A stretch of 64,000 nucleotides of DNA from Anaerococcus obesiensis ph10 (GCF_000311745.1 NZ_HE978532.1:491774-555773), one strand, 5' to 3'. Positions 26,999-35,763 are shown, counted from the stretch's first letter. Translations and numbers: made by a program. The notes: generated by a model from the sequence alone, not told the origin.

Positions 26999-28798
26999 TT
27001 ATTTATACAACCCAAGCTTCTCGCAAAGCTCATCTATTTGGTCAATTATTTCTCCGATAAATTCTATGGTTTCTTCTAAGGCTTTTGTATTTGTCATATC
27101 TACTCCAGCTTTTTTTGCAAGATCCATTGGGCTTAGGGTTGAGCCTAGGTTTAAAACTTCTCTCCAATTTTTGATTTCTTCTTTATTTCCGTTTATTATT
27201 TTGTCGGAAACTTTTGTTCCTATTGTAAGGCCTGCTGAATAGGTGTATGGATAAAGTCCCATGTAATAATGTGGTTGGCGCATCCATGTCAAATCGGATC
27301 CTTCTACAAGTTTTACATCTTCTCCCCAAAATTCTTTTAATTTTTTATTAAAAATTTCTTTGAAATCTTCTGCTGTTAGGCTTTCTCCCTTATCTATTCT
27401 TTCATAAACTTCTCTTTGGAAAACTGCCTCTAGAAAATGGGTTACGAAATTATGGTAGTAAGTTTTTGAAATCATTGTATCCAAAACCCACAATTTTTCC
27501 CTATCATCCTTGGCATTTTTTAGTAAATATCTTTCCATGGTGATTTCGTTTGCTGTTGATGGACTTTCTACAAAATACATGGAAACATCTGTGTTTATTG
27601 CATCTTGATTTTTGTTTGTATTTTCAAAATGTCCAGCGTGTCCCAATTCGTGAGCAAGGGTCATAACTTGGCTCATATCCTTGTTGTAAGTTGTCATTAT
27701 ATAGGAATGAGATCCGTAAGGTGTATCGCAAAATGCTCCGGTTCTTTTTCCCTCGTTTTGTGCATAATCAATCCATCTTTCGCTGAAGGCTTTTTTGAGC
27801 ATTTCTACATAATCATCTCCCAAAACTTTTAGCCCATCGATTATATAATCTCTTGCCTCTTCAATTTCAATTTCTTTTGAAAAACCAGAATCAATTGAAA
27901 GTTTCAAATCCGCATAGGTCATCTCGTCAAGTTTGTAAACTTTTTTCAAAACATTTGCATATTTTCTCATGTGCTTTGGAAGTTTTTCCATAATTGTATT
28001 AATATGATTGTCATAAATTTCTCTTGGAATATCTTGATAATCCAAAAGCATATCGATTACTGAATCATATCCCCTTAAATTTGCAAGGATTTTTTCATTA
28101 TTTATATGAGTATTATAAATTGCCCCATTTCCTGATTCGTAGCGACCAAGTGCCTTGTGATAATTTTTGAAAGCTTCCCTTCTTACTTTTGTATCTTTAT
28201 CACTTTCATAATACTCTTCAAAAGTATTGTGATTTAAAGGAATTTCCTTTCCATCAATTTTAATATCATCAACTTTTATATCCCCATAACGTAAAGAAGC
28301 ATATTCGCCGTAAGGTGCATCAAAAGTTGGAGATAATTTTGAAATAACTTCTTCAGCCGCCTCTCCCAAAATATGGTCTTTTTTGTCCAAGGCTCTTTTT
28401 AGAAAATAATCATAATCTTTGTGATTTTCTCTCACTTCATTTATGATTTTTTCATCAATTTTTGTCAAAAGCCCATCAAAAAAAGTTAAATTTGCAGAGA
28501 TTTCGCTCGCCTTTGCCCCAAAATTTGCATATCTTTTTTGTGGATATGGGTCATTGGCATCAACTTCTGTAGAAATTCCTGCAAAAGATCCCAACCTGTG
28601 CATGGCCCCATAAATTTCTGACAAATCTTTTAATCCCTTATATAATTTATCGGAAGAATCTATTTGACTGTATGTTTTTTTGAAATTCTCACTTTTTTTG
28701 ACTGTTTTATCAAGTTCTTCATAAAATTTCTCATCATTTTCAAATAAATCTTCCAATTTCCATGTTTCTTTTATATCAACTTCATTTCTTTTTACCAT
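26999..28798 (-). CDS. pepF: oligoendopeptidase F
   Basis: M3B zinc metallopeptidase cleaving short peptides in the cytoplasm. Start at 28798 (MVKRNEVDIKETW) has GGAGG five bases upstream; 599 aa, the family norm. The zinc motif HELGH is at about residue 381 (TLAHELGHAGHFENTN) with the downstream Glu in ANEITMERYLL. Conserved C-terminal YPYTYSAGLTIGTKV supports the assignment. Monocistronic. Confidence 0.96.
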   Translation of the reverse strand: MVKRNEVDIKETWKLEDLFENDEKFYEELDKTVKKSENFKKTYSQIDSSDKLYKGLKDLSEIYGAMHRLGSFAGISTEVDANDPYPQKRYANFGAKASEISANLTFFDGLLTKIDEKIINEVRENHKDYDYFLKRALDKKDHILGEAAEEVISKLSPTFDAPYGEYASLRYGDIKVDDIKIDGKEIPLNHNTFEEYYESDKDTKVRREAFKNYHKALGRYESGNGAIYNTHINNEKILANLRGYDSVIDMLLDYQDIPREIYDNHINTIMEKLPKHMRKYANVLKKVYKLDEMTYADLKLSIDSGFSKEIEIEEARDYIIDGLKVLGDDYVEMLKKAFSERWIDYAQNEGKRTGAFCDTPYGSHSYIMTTYNKDMSQVMTLAHELGHAGHFENTNKNQDAINTDVSMYFVESPSTANEITMERYLLKNAKDDREKLWVLDTMISKTYYHNFVTHFLEAVFQREVYERIDKGESLTAEDFKEIFNKKLKEFWGEDVKLVEGSDLTWMRQPHYYMGLYPYTYSAGLTIGTKVSDKIINGNKEEIKNWREVLNLGSTLSPMDLAKKAGVDMTNTKALEETIEFIGEIIDQIDELCEKLGLYK

Positions 28799-28866
28799 AA
28801 TATCCTCCATTTCTAAATTTTATTATACCATCACAATATAGTATAATGAAAAAAACGGAGGGAAAT

Positions 28867-30104
28867 ATGACAGTAAACAAAAATAAATTAGAAAATTATG
28901 CCAAACTTGCAGTTGAATTTGGTGTAAATGTACAAAAAAATGAAGACGTTTTGATAAATTCTTCCTTGGAAGATCCTACTCTTGCAAGACTTATTGCAAA
29001 ATATGCCTACGAGAAAGGTGCTAGACTTGTAAGTATCAATTGGAAAGATGAAGAGCTTACAAAATTAAAATATACCTACGAGACCCAAGAAACTTTAAAC
29101 GAAGTTCCTGATTATATTATAGAAAAAAATATCTACCAACTTGAAAAACATAGGTCAAATAGGATTTCAATAATTGGCGATGATCCAGACTTATTAAAAG
29201 ATTTGGACCAAAAAAAGATAGCAGAAGCTGTTAGAGAAAATTCTCTAAAATTAAAAGATTTTGTAAAATATACCATGAACGATATGGTTTCATGGCTTGT
29301 AATTGCCTATCCAACCAAAAAATGGGCAAAGAAAATTTTCCCAGACCTTGATGAAGAAAAGGCAGTAGACAAATTATGGGAAGTTATTTTTGATGTGAGC
29401 CGTGTTGATGAAAATTGGGAAAAAACCAAAAAAATTGGAATGACCATATTTCTTTATTGAATGAAAAGGCAGAATTTTTAAATTCTCACCAATTTGACGA
29501 AGTTCATTACAGGTCAAAAAACGGAACAGATTTAAGAGTAAAATTGCCAAAAAACCACATTTGGATGTCAGCTTCATCAAAAAATGAAAAAGGCGATTTA
29601 TTTTTGCCAAATATCCCAACAGAAGAAGTTTTCACTTCCCCACAATTTGACGGAGTCGACGGAAGGCTAGTTTCTGTAAAACCCCTTGTTTATAATGGGG
29701 TTATAATAAATAATTTCGAATTTACATTTGAAAAGGGAAAAGTTGTAGATTTTAAGGCAGAAGAAGGCTACGATACTCTAAAAGAAATGCTAGAATCAGA
29801 CGAAAATGCAAAATATTTGGGAGAAATTGCCCTAGTTCCTTATGAATCTCCAATTTCAAAATCAAATATCCTATTTTTTAACACCCTATTTGACGAAAAC
29901 GCATCATGCCACTTCGCCCTTGGAAAAGCCTATCCAACAACTATAAAAGGCGGAACAGAAGTTGAAGACAAAGATCTTCACAAAATCGGCCTAAATGATT
30001 CCCTAATCCACGAAGATTTTATGGTAGGAGCAAAAGATTTAAATATAAAAGCCTACAAAGACGGGGAAGAATTTGATGTATTTGTTGATGGAAATTGGGC
30101 GTAA
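28867..30104 (+). pseudogene. M29-family aminopeptidase (AmpS/PepS-like), frameshifted
   Basis: Metal-dependent aminopeptidase. The N-terminal part (28867-29460; start chosen for GGAGGGAA before it) has KLENYAKLAVEFGVNVQKNE and ARLIAKYAYEKGAR; it goes out of frame near 29420 and stops at 29460. The C-terminal part, up to 30104, carries LPKNHIWMSASSKNEKG, NIPTEEVFTSPQFDGVDG, LNFEF-like and the metal-ligand region CHFALGKAYPT. Adding one A to the A6 run at 29420-29425 restores WEKNQKNWNDHISLLNEK and a 412-aa protein, the family length. Fourth instance here of a single missing A. Confidence 0.87.
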
Positions 30105-30321
30105 AATATTTTATTTTAAAAATAATTAAATATAGAATAATAGATTAGTATTTAAATAGCTTAATTTTTTTGAGTATTAGGCAAAGTTAAAGTAAATTAT
30201 ATTCTAAAATTAATCCAGAGATCTAATTTTTAATGTAAGCATAAAATTATATAACGTAGATTTTTAAATATATATAATGAAAACATATTGAAAATAAAAT
30301 AAAAAGATGTAAAATAATATT

Positions 30322-30384
30322 AAACATGGAGTCGAATATACCATGACCAATTAAAAAGACAGGAGTGACGCCTCCTGTCTTTTT
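30322..30384 (+). ncRNA. antisense antitoxin RNA of module 1 (predicted, about 63 nt)
   Basis: Promoter TTGAAA (30288-30293), 16-base spacer, TAAAAT (30310-30315) predicts a start near 30322. The RNA ends at the AAAAAGACAGGAG/CTCCTGTCTTTTT terminator (30353-30384). Its CATGGAGTCGAAT (30325-30337) can pair with codons 4-8 of toxin 1 (13 positions, one G-U), and CCATGACC pairs with the start codon region with one G-U. The 3' part is fully complementary to the toxin mRNA tail. Confidence 0.65.
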
Positions 30385-30393
30385 ATGTGCTAA

Positions 30394-30489
30394 TTATCGT
30401 CTTTTAATATATCTATCTAGCCGCTTGCTGATATAATTTGCTATTATACCAGCTACGATAGATATAATCATAGAGTCGAATTTTTCCAT
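30394..30489 (-). CDS. small hydrophobic peptide 1, Fst-like type I toxin candidate
   Basis: 31 aa: short N-terminus MEKFDSM, a hydrophobic helix IISIVAGIIANYI, then a basic tail with RLDRYIKRR. GGAGGTGAGG lies before the ATG, preceded by a CCCAA-CTG/CAGTTGGG hairpin. Transcription from the TATAAT at 30541-30536 would end at the shared terminator. Length, single membrane helix and charged end match type I toxins that insert into the membrane; sequence identity to Fst itself is low and the Fst-typical Pro is absent. Toxicity is inference. Confidence 0.7.
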   Translation of the reverse strand: MEKFDSMIISIVAGIIANYISKRLDRYIKRR

Positions 30490-30603
30490 AACCTCACCTC
30501 CCAACTGTTACCAGTTTGGGTACGACAACAAAATTATTATATCATTTTGAAAAATCGTAAACTATTAAATTGAAAATATTATAAAAACTTATATAATAAT
30601 ATT

Positions 30604-30668
30604 GAGCATGGTACCGAGTTATATCCATTACAAACAAAAAGACAGGAGCAGCCACTCCTGTCTTTTTT
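30604..30668 (+). ncRNA. antisense antitoxin RNA of module 2 (predicted, about 65 nt)
   Basis: Promoter TTGAAA (30570-30575), 16-base spacer, TATAAT (30592-30597); start near 30604. Ends at the terminator 30636-30667. ATGGTACCGAG (30608-30618) is perfectly complementary over 11 bases to the toxin 2 coding start, and CCATTAC partly pairs over its start codon. Confidence 0.7.
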
Positions 30669-30672
30669 TGTG

Positions 30673-30771
30673 CTAATTATCGTTTTTTATATATCTGTCT
30701 AGCCACTTGATAATATAATGAGCTATTACATTACCTGCGACAGATATTAAAATGGTACCGAGCTTTTCCAT
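30673..30771 (-). CDS. small hydrophobic peptide 2, Fst-like type I toxin candidate
   Basis: 32 aa: MEKLGT, hydrophobic segment ILISVAGNVIAHYII, then KWLDRYIKNDN. Same leader as copy 1 (GGAGGTGAGG, hairpin, TATAAT at 30823-30818). The VIxxYIxKWLDRYxK pattern is shared by all three copies and is known to me from small unannotated ORFs in other anaerobic Firmicutes. The codon region 4-8 is the antisense target. Confidence 0.72.
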   Translation of the reverse strand: MEKLGTILISVAGNVIAHYIIKWLDRYIKNDN

Positions 30772-30885
30772 AACCTCACCTCCCAACTGTTACCAGTTTG
30801 GGTACGACAACAAAATTATTATATCATTTTGAAAAATCGTAAACTATTAAATTGAAATTAAAATAAAAACTTATATAATAATATT

Positions 30886-30952
30886 GAGCATGGATTCGAG
30901 AATTATACCATGGCACACAAAAAAGACAGGAGTTGCCGCTCCTGTCTTTTTT
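30886..30952 (+). ncRNA. antisense antitoxin RNA of module 3 (predicted, about 67 nt)
   Basis: Promoter TTGAAA (30852-30857), 16-base spacer, TATAAT (30874-30879); start near 30886. Ends at the AAAAGACAGGAG/CTCCTGTCTTTT terminator (30920-30952). ATGGATTCGAGAA (30890-30902) pairs with toxin 3 codons 3-7 with one G-U; CATGGC covers the start codon. Confidence 0.68.
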
Positions 30953-30955
30953 AGG

Positions 30956-31054
30956 CTAATTATCGTATTTTGAATATCTATCTAGCCATTTGATAACATA
31001 ATGAGCTAATATGTTAGCTGCGACAGATATTATTATAGATTCGAGAACATTCAT
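30956..31054 (-). CDS. small hydrophobic peptide 3, Fst-like type I toxin candidate
   Basis: 32 aa: MNVLES, IIISVAANILAHYVI, KWLDRYSKYDN. GGAGGTGAAG precedes the ATG. Its N-terminal residues differ from copies 1 and 2 while the membrane and tail part is alike, and the matching antisense RNA has changed with it. Confidence 0.72.
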   Translation of the reverse strand: MNVLESIIISVAANILAHYVIKWLDRYSKYDN

Positions 31055-31191
31055 GACTTCACCTCCCAACCGTTACCAGTTTGGGTACGATAACATCTTT
31101 ATTATATCATTTTGTTTATTATTTTATTTTAAATTCTAAGCAAAAACCCTAAAACTTTACAATTTACAAAAACAAGGTATTATAATATACG

Positions 31192-31412
31192 AAGAACTGT
31201 TGTAAAACGGTGGTTGCCGATTTTTTGTCGGTAGTTTTTATCTGATTCGTGGAAGTCGAACCTTGCCAAATAAGTGCCTGATGTGGGATTTATTTGACCT
31301 TAAATTCTTCTATAAGCTCAGAGTTTTTACAAGAAAAAATAATCTAAACAAAAAAGCATCAACACCAGCCGAAGATTGCGCGATTAGTTATTACTAAGAC
31401 AGCAGTCTTTTT
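31192..31412 (+). ncRNA. candidate structured RNA or leader upstream of yitT-family gene
   Basis: About 220 non-coding bases, richer in G and C than the flanks, follow a TTTACA-N16-TATTAT promoter ending near 31183. Visible pairings: CAAATAA/TTATTTG (31272-31302), CCGA/TCGG, and a closing pair ACTGTTGT (31197-31204) with ACAGCAGT near 31402, then T6. Just downstream GCGATTAG and CTAATCGC pair, while CTAATC can instead pair with GATTAG at the ribosome site of the next gene. Candidates are 6S RNA or an unassigned riboswitch-like leader; no known consensus fits clearly. Confidence 0.35.
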
Positions 31413-31447
31413 TGTTTTGCTAATCGCCAGATTAGGAGTGAAAATTT

Positions 31448-32107
31448 ATGCTCAGAAAATTTCTGAGAAGTTTAGAAGTTACGAAAAAAGAATTTTTGAT
31501 TATTTCCCTTGGTTGTTTAGTTATGGCATTTGGAGTTATAAATGTCCATGAACAAGCACAAATAACCGAAGGAGGAGTTTTGGGACTTGGCTTATTTTTG
31601 AAAAAAGCCTTAAATATGAATCTTGCCTACACCACACCAATTTTGGATGGCTTATGCTATCTTTTAGGCTTTTCAATGCTTGGAAGAATATTTTTAAAAA
31701 AATCCATTGTGGCAACAATAATGTTTGCAGTATTTTATTGGATATTTGATTTTATTGGACCAATAATTCCAAGTCTTTACGATATGCCATTAATGGCAGC
31801 AATATTTGGTGGAATATTTATAGGATGTGGCTGCGGAATAGCAGTTACAGCCGGAGGATGTGCAGGAGGCGATGACGCCTTGGCAATGACAATTTCCAAA
31901 AAAACAAAATGGCCAATATCAAGAGCTTACCTATTTACAGATTACGTAGTTCTTGCCCTTTCTTTAATATACATCCCAATGAACCACCTAATATATTCAT
32001 TTTTGACAACAATTATCTCATCATTTTTGATAGGACAATTCGAATTAAAAATGGAAATTCCAGCCTGGCAAGTATGCCAAGGAAATTTAAATCATGCAAA
32101 AGGTTAA
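31448..32107 (+). CDS. YitT-family membrane protein (DUF161)
   Basis: 219 aa with about five to six hydrophobic segments. The family features are ITEGGVLGLGLFLKK near the N-terminus and GCGCGIAVTAGGCAGGDDALAM in the second half. It lacks the C-terminal DUF2179 domain found in the longer YitT proteins. Function is unknown in the family. TTAGGAGTG before the ATG overlaps a possible sequestering hairpin. Confidence 0.8.
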   Translation: MLRKFLRSLEVTKKEFLIISLGCLVMAFGVINVHEQAQITEGGVLGLGLFLKKALNMNLAYTTPILDGLCYLLGFSMLGRIFLKKSIVATIMFAVFYWIFDFIGPIIPSLYDMPLMAAIFGGIFIGCGCGIAVTAGGCAGGDDALAMTISKKTKWPISRAYLFTDYVVLALSLIYIPMNHLIYSFLTTIISSFLIGQFELKMEIPAWQVCQGNLNHAKG

Positions 32108-32110
32108 TTT

Positions 32111-32157
32111 AAAAAGGATATTTCAAAGTATCAAGTATTTTGAAATATCCTTTTTTT
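32111..32157 (+). terminator. terminator after YitT-family gene
   Basis: AAAAAGGATATTTCAAA and TTTGAAATATCCTTTTT pair over 17 bases with a poly-T end, 4 bases after the stop codon. Confidence 0.85.
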
Positions 32158-32238
32158 ATATAAATTTATCTTTCGCAAGGACTTTTCTTATTATTTTCTT
32201 TAATATACGCACTTTTATCCTAGATTTTTTTAATTAAT

Positions 32239-32320
32239 GAGATCTCTCCGCTTCCTCTGAACGATAAATAGAGATAAACAACCGAAGCAGGCGAATGTTT
32301 ATCTTGTCGATAGATCTCTG
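32239..32320. repeat. palindromic intergenic repeat element
   Basis: Outer GAGATCT and AGATCTC ends enclose AGATAAACA / TGTTTATCT with CCGAAGCAGGCG at the tip. About 80 bp, no ORF, GC-richer than flanks. Looks like a mobile palindromic repeat or a small MITE between yitT and hppA. Confidence 0.5.
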
Positions 32321-32432
32321 GATTATTTTTATATAATACTTTACACTTTCCTTGATTTTTTTTGATTTTTAAAATTTTTACAAAATTCTTAGACAATTTT
32401 TCATCTTTTTTCCAAGATTCTTTCAAAAATGA

Positions 32433-32461
32433 TTGTTTATATCAATATTATGTTATATAAT
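32433..32461 (+). promoter_or_regulatory. sigma-A-type promoter of hppA
   Basis: TTGTTT (32433-32438), 17-base spacer, TATAAT (32456-32461), 33 bases before the start codon; AGGAGGAA is the ribosome site. Confidence 0.7.
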
Positions 32462-32494
32462 AATAAGAGTAAAATTTAATAATAGGAGGAATTT

Positions 32495-34456
32495 ATGTTA
32501 TCTGATTTACTACCTGTTATAGTGGCAGTTATCGCTATTTGTTTTATGGGACTTCAAATTAAAACAAATATACTTCCAGTTAGCGAAGGAAACGATAGAA
32601 TGAGAACTATATCAGGAAATATTAAAGAAGGAGCTATGGCATTTATATCTCGTGAGTATAAATACGTTGTTATCTTTGTAATTATTGTTTCAATTCTTAT
32701 AGCAATTTTTATTAACATTAATACCATGATTTGTTATATCCTTGGCTCTTTATTATCAATGGCAGCAGGTTATGTAGGTATGAGAATTTCTACAGCCTCA
32801 AATGCTAGATGTACAAACGAAGCTATGGAAAGTGGACTTCCATCTGCCCTCAAAGTTGCCTTTGCTGGTGGATCTGTTATGGGATTTGCAGTAACAGGAT
32901 TTGGACTTTTGGGAGTTGGAATTGTTTATTTAATCTTTAGAGACCCAACAATCCTTATGGGATATTCTTTTGGAGCAAGTTCAGTTGCACTTTTCGCAAG
33001 AGTAGGTGGAGGAATCTACACAAAAGCTGCAGACGTTGGAGCTGACCTTGTAGGAAAAGTTGAAAAAGGAATTCCAGAAGACGATCCAAGAAACCCAGCA
33101 GTTATCGCCGATAACGTAGGAGATAATGTAGGAGACGTTGCAGGAATGGGAGCTGACCTTTTTGAATCTTATGCAGGAGCAATCCTTTCATCAATGGTTT
33201 TAGGTTTTTCAATCTTTGGAGATGCTGGAATTAGATTTCCACTTGTACTTTCATCAATAGGAATACTTGCATCAGTTCTTGCAGCATTCTTATTCCTAAG
33301 AAAGAAACAAAAATCCCCACAATCTGCCCTAATGATGACAATTTATCTATCAGGAGCAATTGTTCTTGTAGCATCATTTATCCTTTCACCAATATTTTTT
33401 GGAAATATGAAAGCAGCAATTTGTATAATTGTGGGAATACTTGTAGGAATTGCAATCGGATTTTTATCAGAAGTATTTACATCTGAAAAATATAGCCAAG
33501 TAAAAAGAATAGCAGAAGAAAGTCAAACAGGAGCAGCTACAAATATAATCGCAGGATTATCAAGTGGTATGCTTTCAACAGTAGGACCAATCATTCTTAT
33601 AGCTATAGGAATTTTAGTTTCATTCCACACAATGCAAATGTACGGAATTGCCCTTGCAGCAGTAGGAATGTTATCAATCACAGCAACAACAGTAACAGTT
33701 GACGCTTACGGTCCAATCTCAGACAATGCCGGTGGAATCGCAGAAATGAGTGGACTAGATGAATCAGTTCGTGAAATCACAGACAGTCTTGATTCAGTAG
33801 GAAACACAACAGCAGCAATCGGTAAAGGATTTGCAATAGGATCAGCAGCTTTAACAGCACTTTCACTATTTGTAACCTACACCGACACATTAAACCTTGA
33901 CAACCTATCACTACTAGATTCAAAAGTAGTAGCAGGAATGTTCGTAGGAGGAATGTTACCATTTTTATTCTCAGCTTTGACAATGAATTCAGTTGGAAAA
34001 GCTGCAACAGAAATGATTAACGAAGTAAGAAAACAATTTAGAGAAAAACCAGGTATCCTAGAAGGAACAGAAAATCCAGATTACGCATCATGCGTAGATA
34101 TTTCAACAAGAGCATCCCTAAAAGAAATGGTAATACCAGGAGCATTAGCAATCGTAGTACCATTATTTATAGGAAAAGCATTTGGACCAGAAACCCTAGG
34201 AGGACTATTAGCAGGAGCCCTAGTAACAGGCGTATTAATGGCAATATTTATGTCAAACGCAGGTGGAGCTTGGGATAATGCAAAGAAATTTATAGAAACT
34301 GGAGCAGAAGGCGGCAAAAACTCACCAGCCCACCACGCTGCAGTAGTAGGTGATACAGTAGGAGATCCATTCAAAGATACATCCGGCCCATCACTTAATA
34401 TCCTAGTAAAACTTATTACAGTAGTATCTGTAGTATGCGCAGGATTATTTATCTAA
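32495..34456 (+). CDS. hppA: membrane-bound, K+-dependent-type ion-pumping pyrophosphatase
   Basis: Couples PPi hydrolysis to H+ or Na+ export. 653 aa, about 16 membrane segments. Substrate motifs: [11 protein letters not shown]...[19 protein letters not shown]...MGADLFESY and C-terminal [17 protein letters not shown]. The segment [20 protein letters not shown] has Ala where K+-independent enzymes carry Lys, so it should be K+-dependent. Na+ or H+ specificity cannot be settled by reading alone. Monocistronic, with good promoter and terminator. Confidence 0.96.
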   Translation: MLSDLLPVIVAVIAICFMGLQIKTNILPVSEGNDRMRTISGNIKEGAMAFISREYKYVVIFVIIVSILIAIFININTMICYILGSLLSMAAGYVGMRISTASNARCTNEAMESGLPSALKVAFAGGSVMGFAVTGFGLLGVGIVYLIFRDPTILMGYSFGASSVALFARVGGGIYTKAADVGADLVGKVEKGIPEDDPRNPAVIADNVGDNVGDVAGMGADLFESYAGAILSSMVLGFSIFGDAGIRFPLVLSSIGILASVLAAFLFLRKKQKSPQSALMMTIYLSGAIVLVASFILSPIFFGNMKAAICIIVGILVGIAIGFLSEVFTSEKYSQVKRIAEESQTGAATNIIAGLSSGMLSTVGPIILIAIGILVSFHTMQMYGIALAAVGMLSITATTVTVDAYGPISDNAGGIAEMSGLDESVREITDSLDSVGNTTAAIGKGFAIGSAALTALSLFVTYTDTLNLDNLSLLDSKVVAGMFVGGMLPFLFSALTMNSVGKAATEMINEVRKQFREKPGILEGTENPDYASCVDISTRASLKEMVIPGALAIVVPLFIGKAFGPETLGGLLAGALVTGVLMAIFMSNAGGAWDNAKKFIETGAEGGKNSPAHHAAVVGDTVGDPFKDTSGPSLNILVKLITVVSVVCAGLFI

Positions 34457-34467
34457 TATAAAAATAA

Positions 34468-34512
34468 AAGCTGTTACAAAATATAAGGTATTTTGTAACA
34501 GCTTATTTTTTT
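34468..34512 (+). terminator. terminator after hppA, CTGTTA/CTGTTG family
   Basis: AAGCTGTTACAAAATA and TATTTTGTAACAGCTT pair perfectly over 16 bases with a poly-T end, 11 bases after the stop. Confidence 0.9.
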
Positions 34513-34884
34513 CCATTTTTTTATTAAATCTAATGGGGATTTTATAATTACTTAATATTCTAAAAAACAAAACTAACTATTACCCATATCAATCGAATAT
34601 AATGAATAAAGATAGCTCTTGAATTAAATTTATATTACAATTTATTCTTTCTTTTAAAATCTTTTTTATTAGCTTTAAGTGCAAATTAATCCCTTTTTTG
34701 AAATTTCAATTTAAGACTTTGATAATTAATATTTATATTTTCCATTACAAATCACAAGTTTATATATTTGAATCTTCAACATAAGCAATAAAAAATATTA
34801 TATTTATTTTCAAGAAAAAATATAGTATAATATAAAAAACTTAATTATAAAAATATACAATTTAAAAATAGAAAGGAATAGAAA
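34513..34884. other. AT-rich intergenic region
   Basis: No gene, RNA or repeat is supported. A TATAAT at about 34825-34830 may belong to the promoter of the next gene. Confidence 0.35.
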
Positions 34885-35601
34885 ATGGAAAAATTTAAAC
34901 AAATACAGAAAAAATTTCAATTAAATGGTGCCCAGATGAAATATATTGCTTTTATTTCAATGTTTATCGACCATTTTAACAAAGCAATCATTACACCAAA
35001 ACTAAATTACCAACAACCACTAGTTACAATATCAATGATTTTTGATATACTGGGCAGGATTGCCTTTCCGATTTTTGCCTTTATGATTGTAGAAGGCTTT
35101 TACAAAACAAAATCAAGATTCAAATATCTAAGAAATCTATTGATTTTCGCCGTAATTTCAGAGATACCTTACGATATGTTCCAATCAAAAGTTTTTATAA
35201 ACAACAGATCACAAAATATAATGTGGGCACTCGCCCTTGGACTATTGACCTTGATGGTGGTTGATAAATTAAAAGAAAAAATCAAAAACAAATACCTTTG
35301 GCTTTTTCTTTCAATACTAATAGTTGCAATAAGCGCAATCTCCGCAACTCTCCTATCATTTGACTACGATTATTATTCCATAATAATAATTTTTATCCTA
35401 TATCTTTTTTTCGACAAAAGACTTGTTGGAACTTTATTGGCATACCTTGTAATAATAAAAGAAGTTTATGCAATTTTGGGCTTTGCAACCATTAACTTTT
35501 ACAACGGAGAAAAAGGAAAGCAAAATAAATGGTTCAATTATTTGTTCTATCCGGTGCATTTATTGATACTTGGAATTTGTAGGTTTTTGTTTGGCTTGTA
35601 G
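34885..35601 (+). CDS. TraX-family membrane protein
   Basis: 238 aa with seven or so hydrophobic segments. The N-terminus LNGAQMKYIAFISMFIDHFNKA and the following ILGRIAFPIFAFMIVEGFYKT...YLRNLLIFAVISEIPYDM are the TraX signature (TraX acetylates F-pilin in the F plasmid; chromosomal Firmicutes members have no proven role). Its closeness to the pilus locus is probably coincidental. GAAAGGAA precedes the ATG. Confidence 0.87.
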   Translation: MEKFKQIQKKFQLNGAQMKYIAFISMFIDHFNKAIITPKLNYQQPLVTISMIFDILGRIAFPIFAFMIVEGFYKTKSRFKYLRNLLIFAVISEIPYDMFQSKVFINNRSQNIMWALALGLLTLMVVDKLKEKIKNKYLWLFLSILIVAISAISATLLSFDYDYYSIIIIFILYLFFDKRLVGTLLAYLVIIKEVYAILGFATINFYNGEKGKQNKWFNYLFYPVHLLILGICRFLFGL

Positions 35602-35610
35602 ATATTTTAT

Positions 35611-35654
35611 AAATATAAATTTATCCTTAATAAATCTAGGGTAAATTTATATTT
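35611..35654 (+). terminator. terminator-like hairpin after TraX-family gene
   Basis: AAATATAAATTTATCC and GG(G)TAAATTTATATTT pair over about 15 bases, 9 bases after the stop; AT-rich on both sides. Confidence 0.6.
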
Positions 35655-35763
35655 AAATATTTTATTTTCGCTAAAAAATAAAATAACAATTATTTTCTCT
35701 AATTATCTATCTTAGTTCATAAATAAATACATAAGTTTTTTCTAACTTGACTTATAAATACCA

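Larger units (their letters stand above)
30288..31106. repeat. tandem array of three par/Fst-like type I toxin-antitoxin modules (about 282-bp units)
   Basis: Three direct repeats, unit length 282-283 bp (toxin starts at 30489, 30771, 31054). Each unit contains, left to right: a plus-strand promoter, a short antisense RNA, a bidirectional terminator, a minus-strand small-peptide gene, its ribosome site and 5' hairpin, and a minus-strand TATAAT box (30536-30541, 30818-30823, 31101-31106). Hairpin-forming CCCAA-CTG...CAGTTGGG just before GGAGGTGA is conserved in units 1 and 2 and nearly so in 3. This is the architecture of the enterococcal pAD1 par locus. Confidence 0.75.

Noticed and set aside
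31205-31235. GGTGGTTGCCG, similar to the T-box GGTGGNACCGCG sequence
   Set aside because: Not followed by the expected antiterminator partner, no specifier loop upstream, and the downstream gene is not amino-acid related.
34885-35601. TraX-like gene as part of a conjugative element
   Set aside because: No other transfer gene, relaxase or integrase in the window; chromosomal TraX relatives are common.
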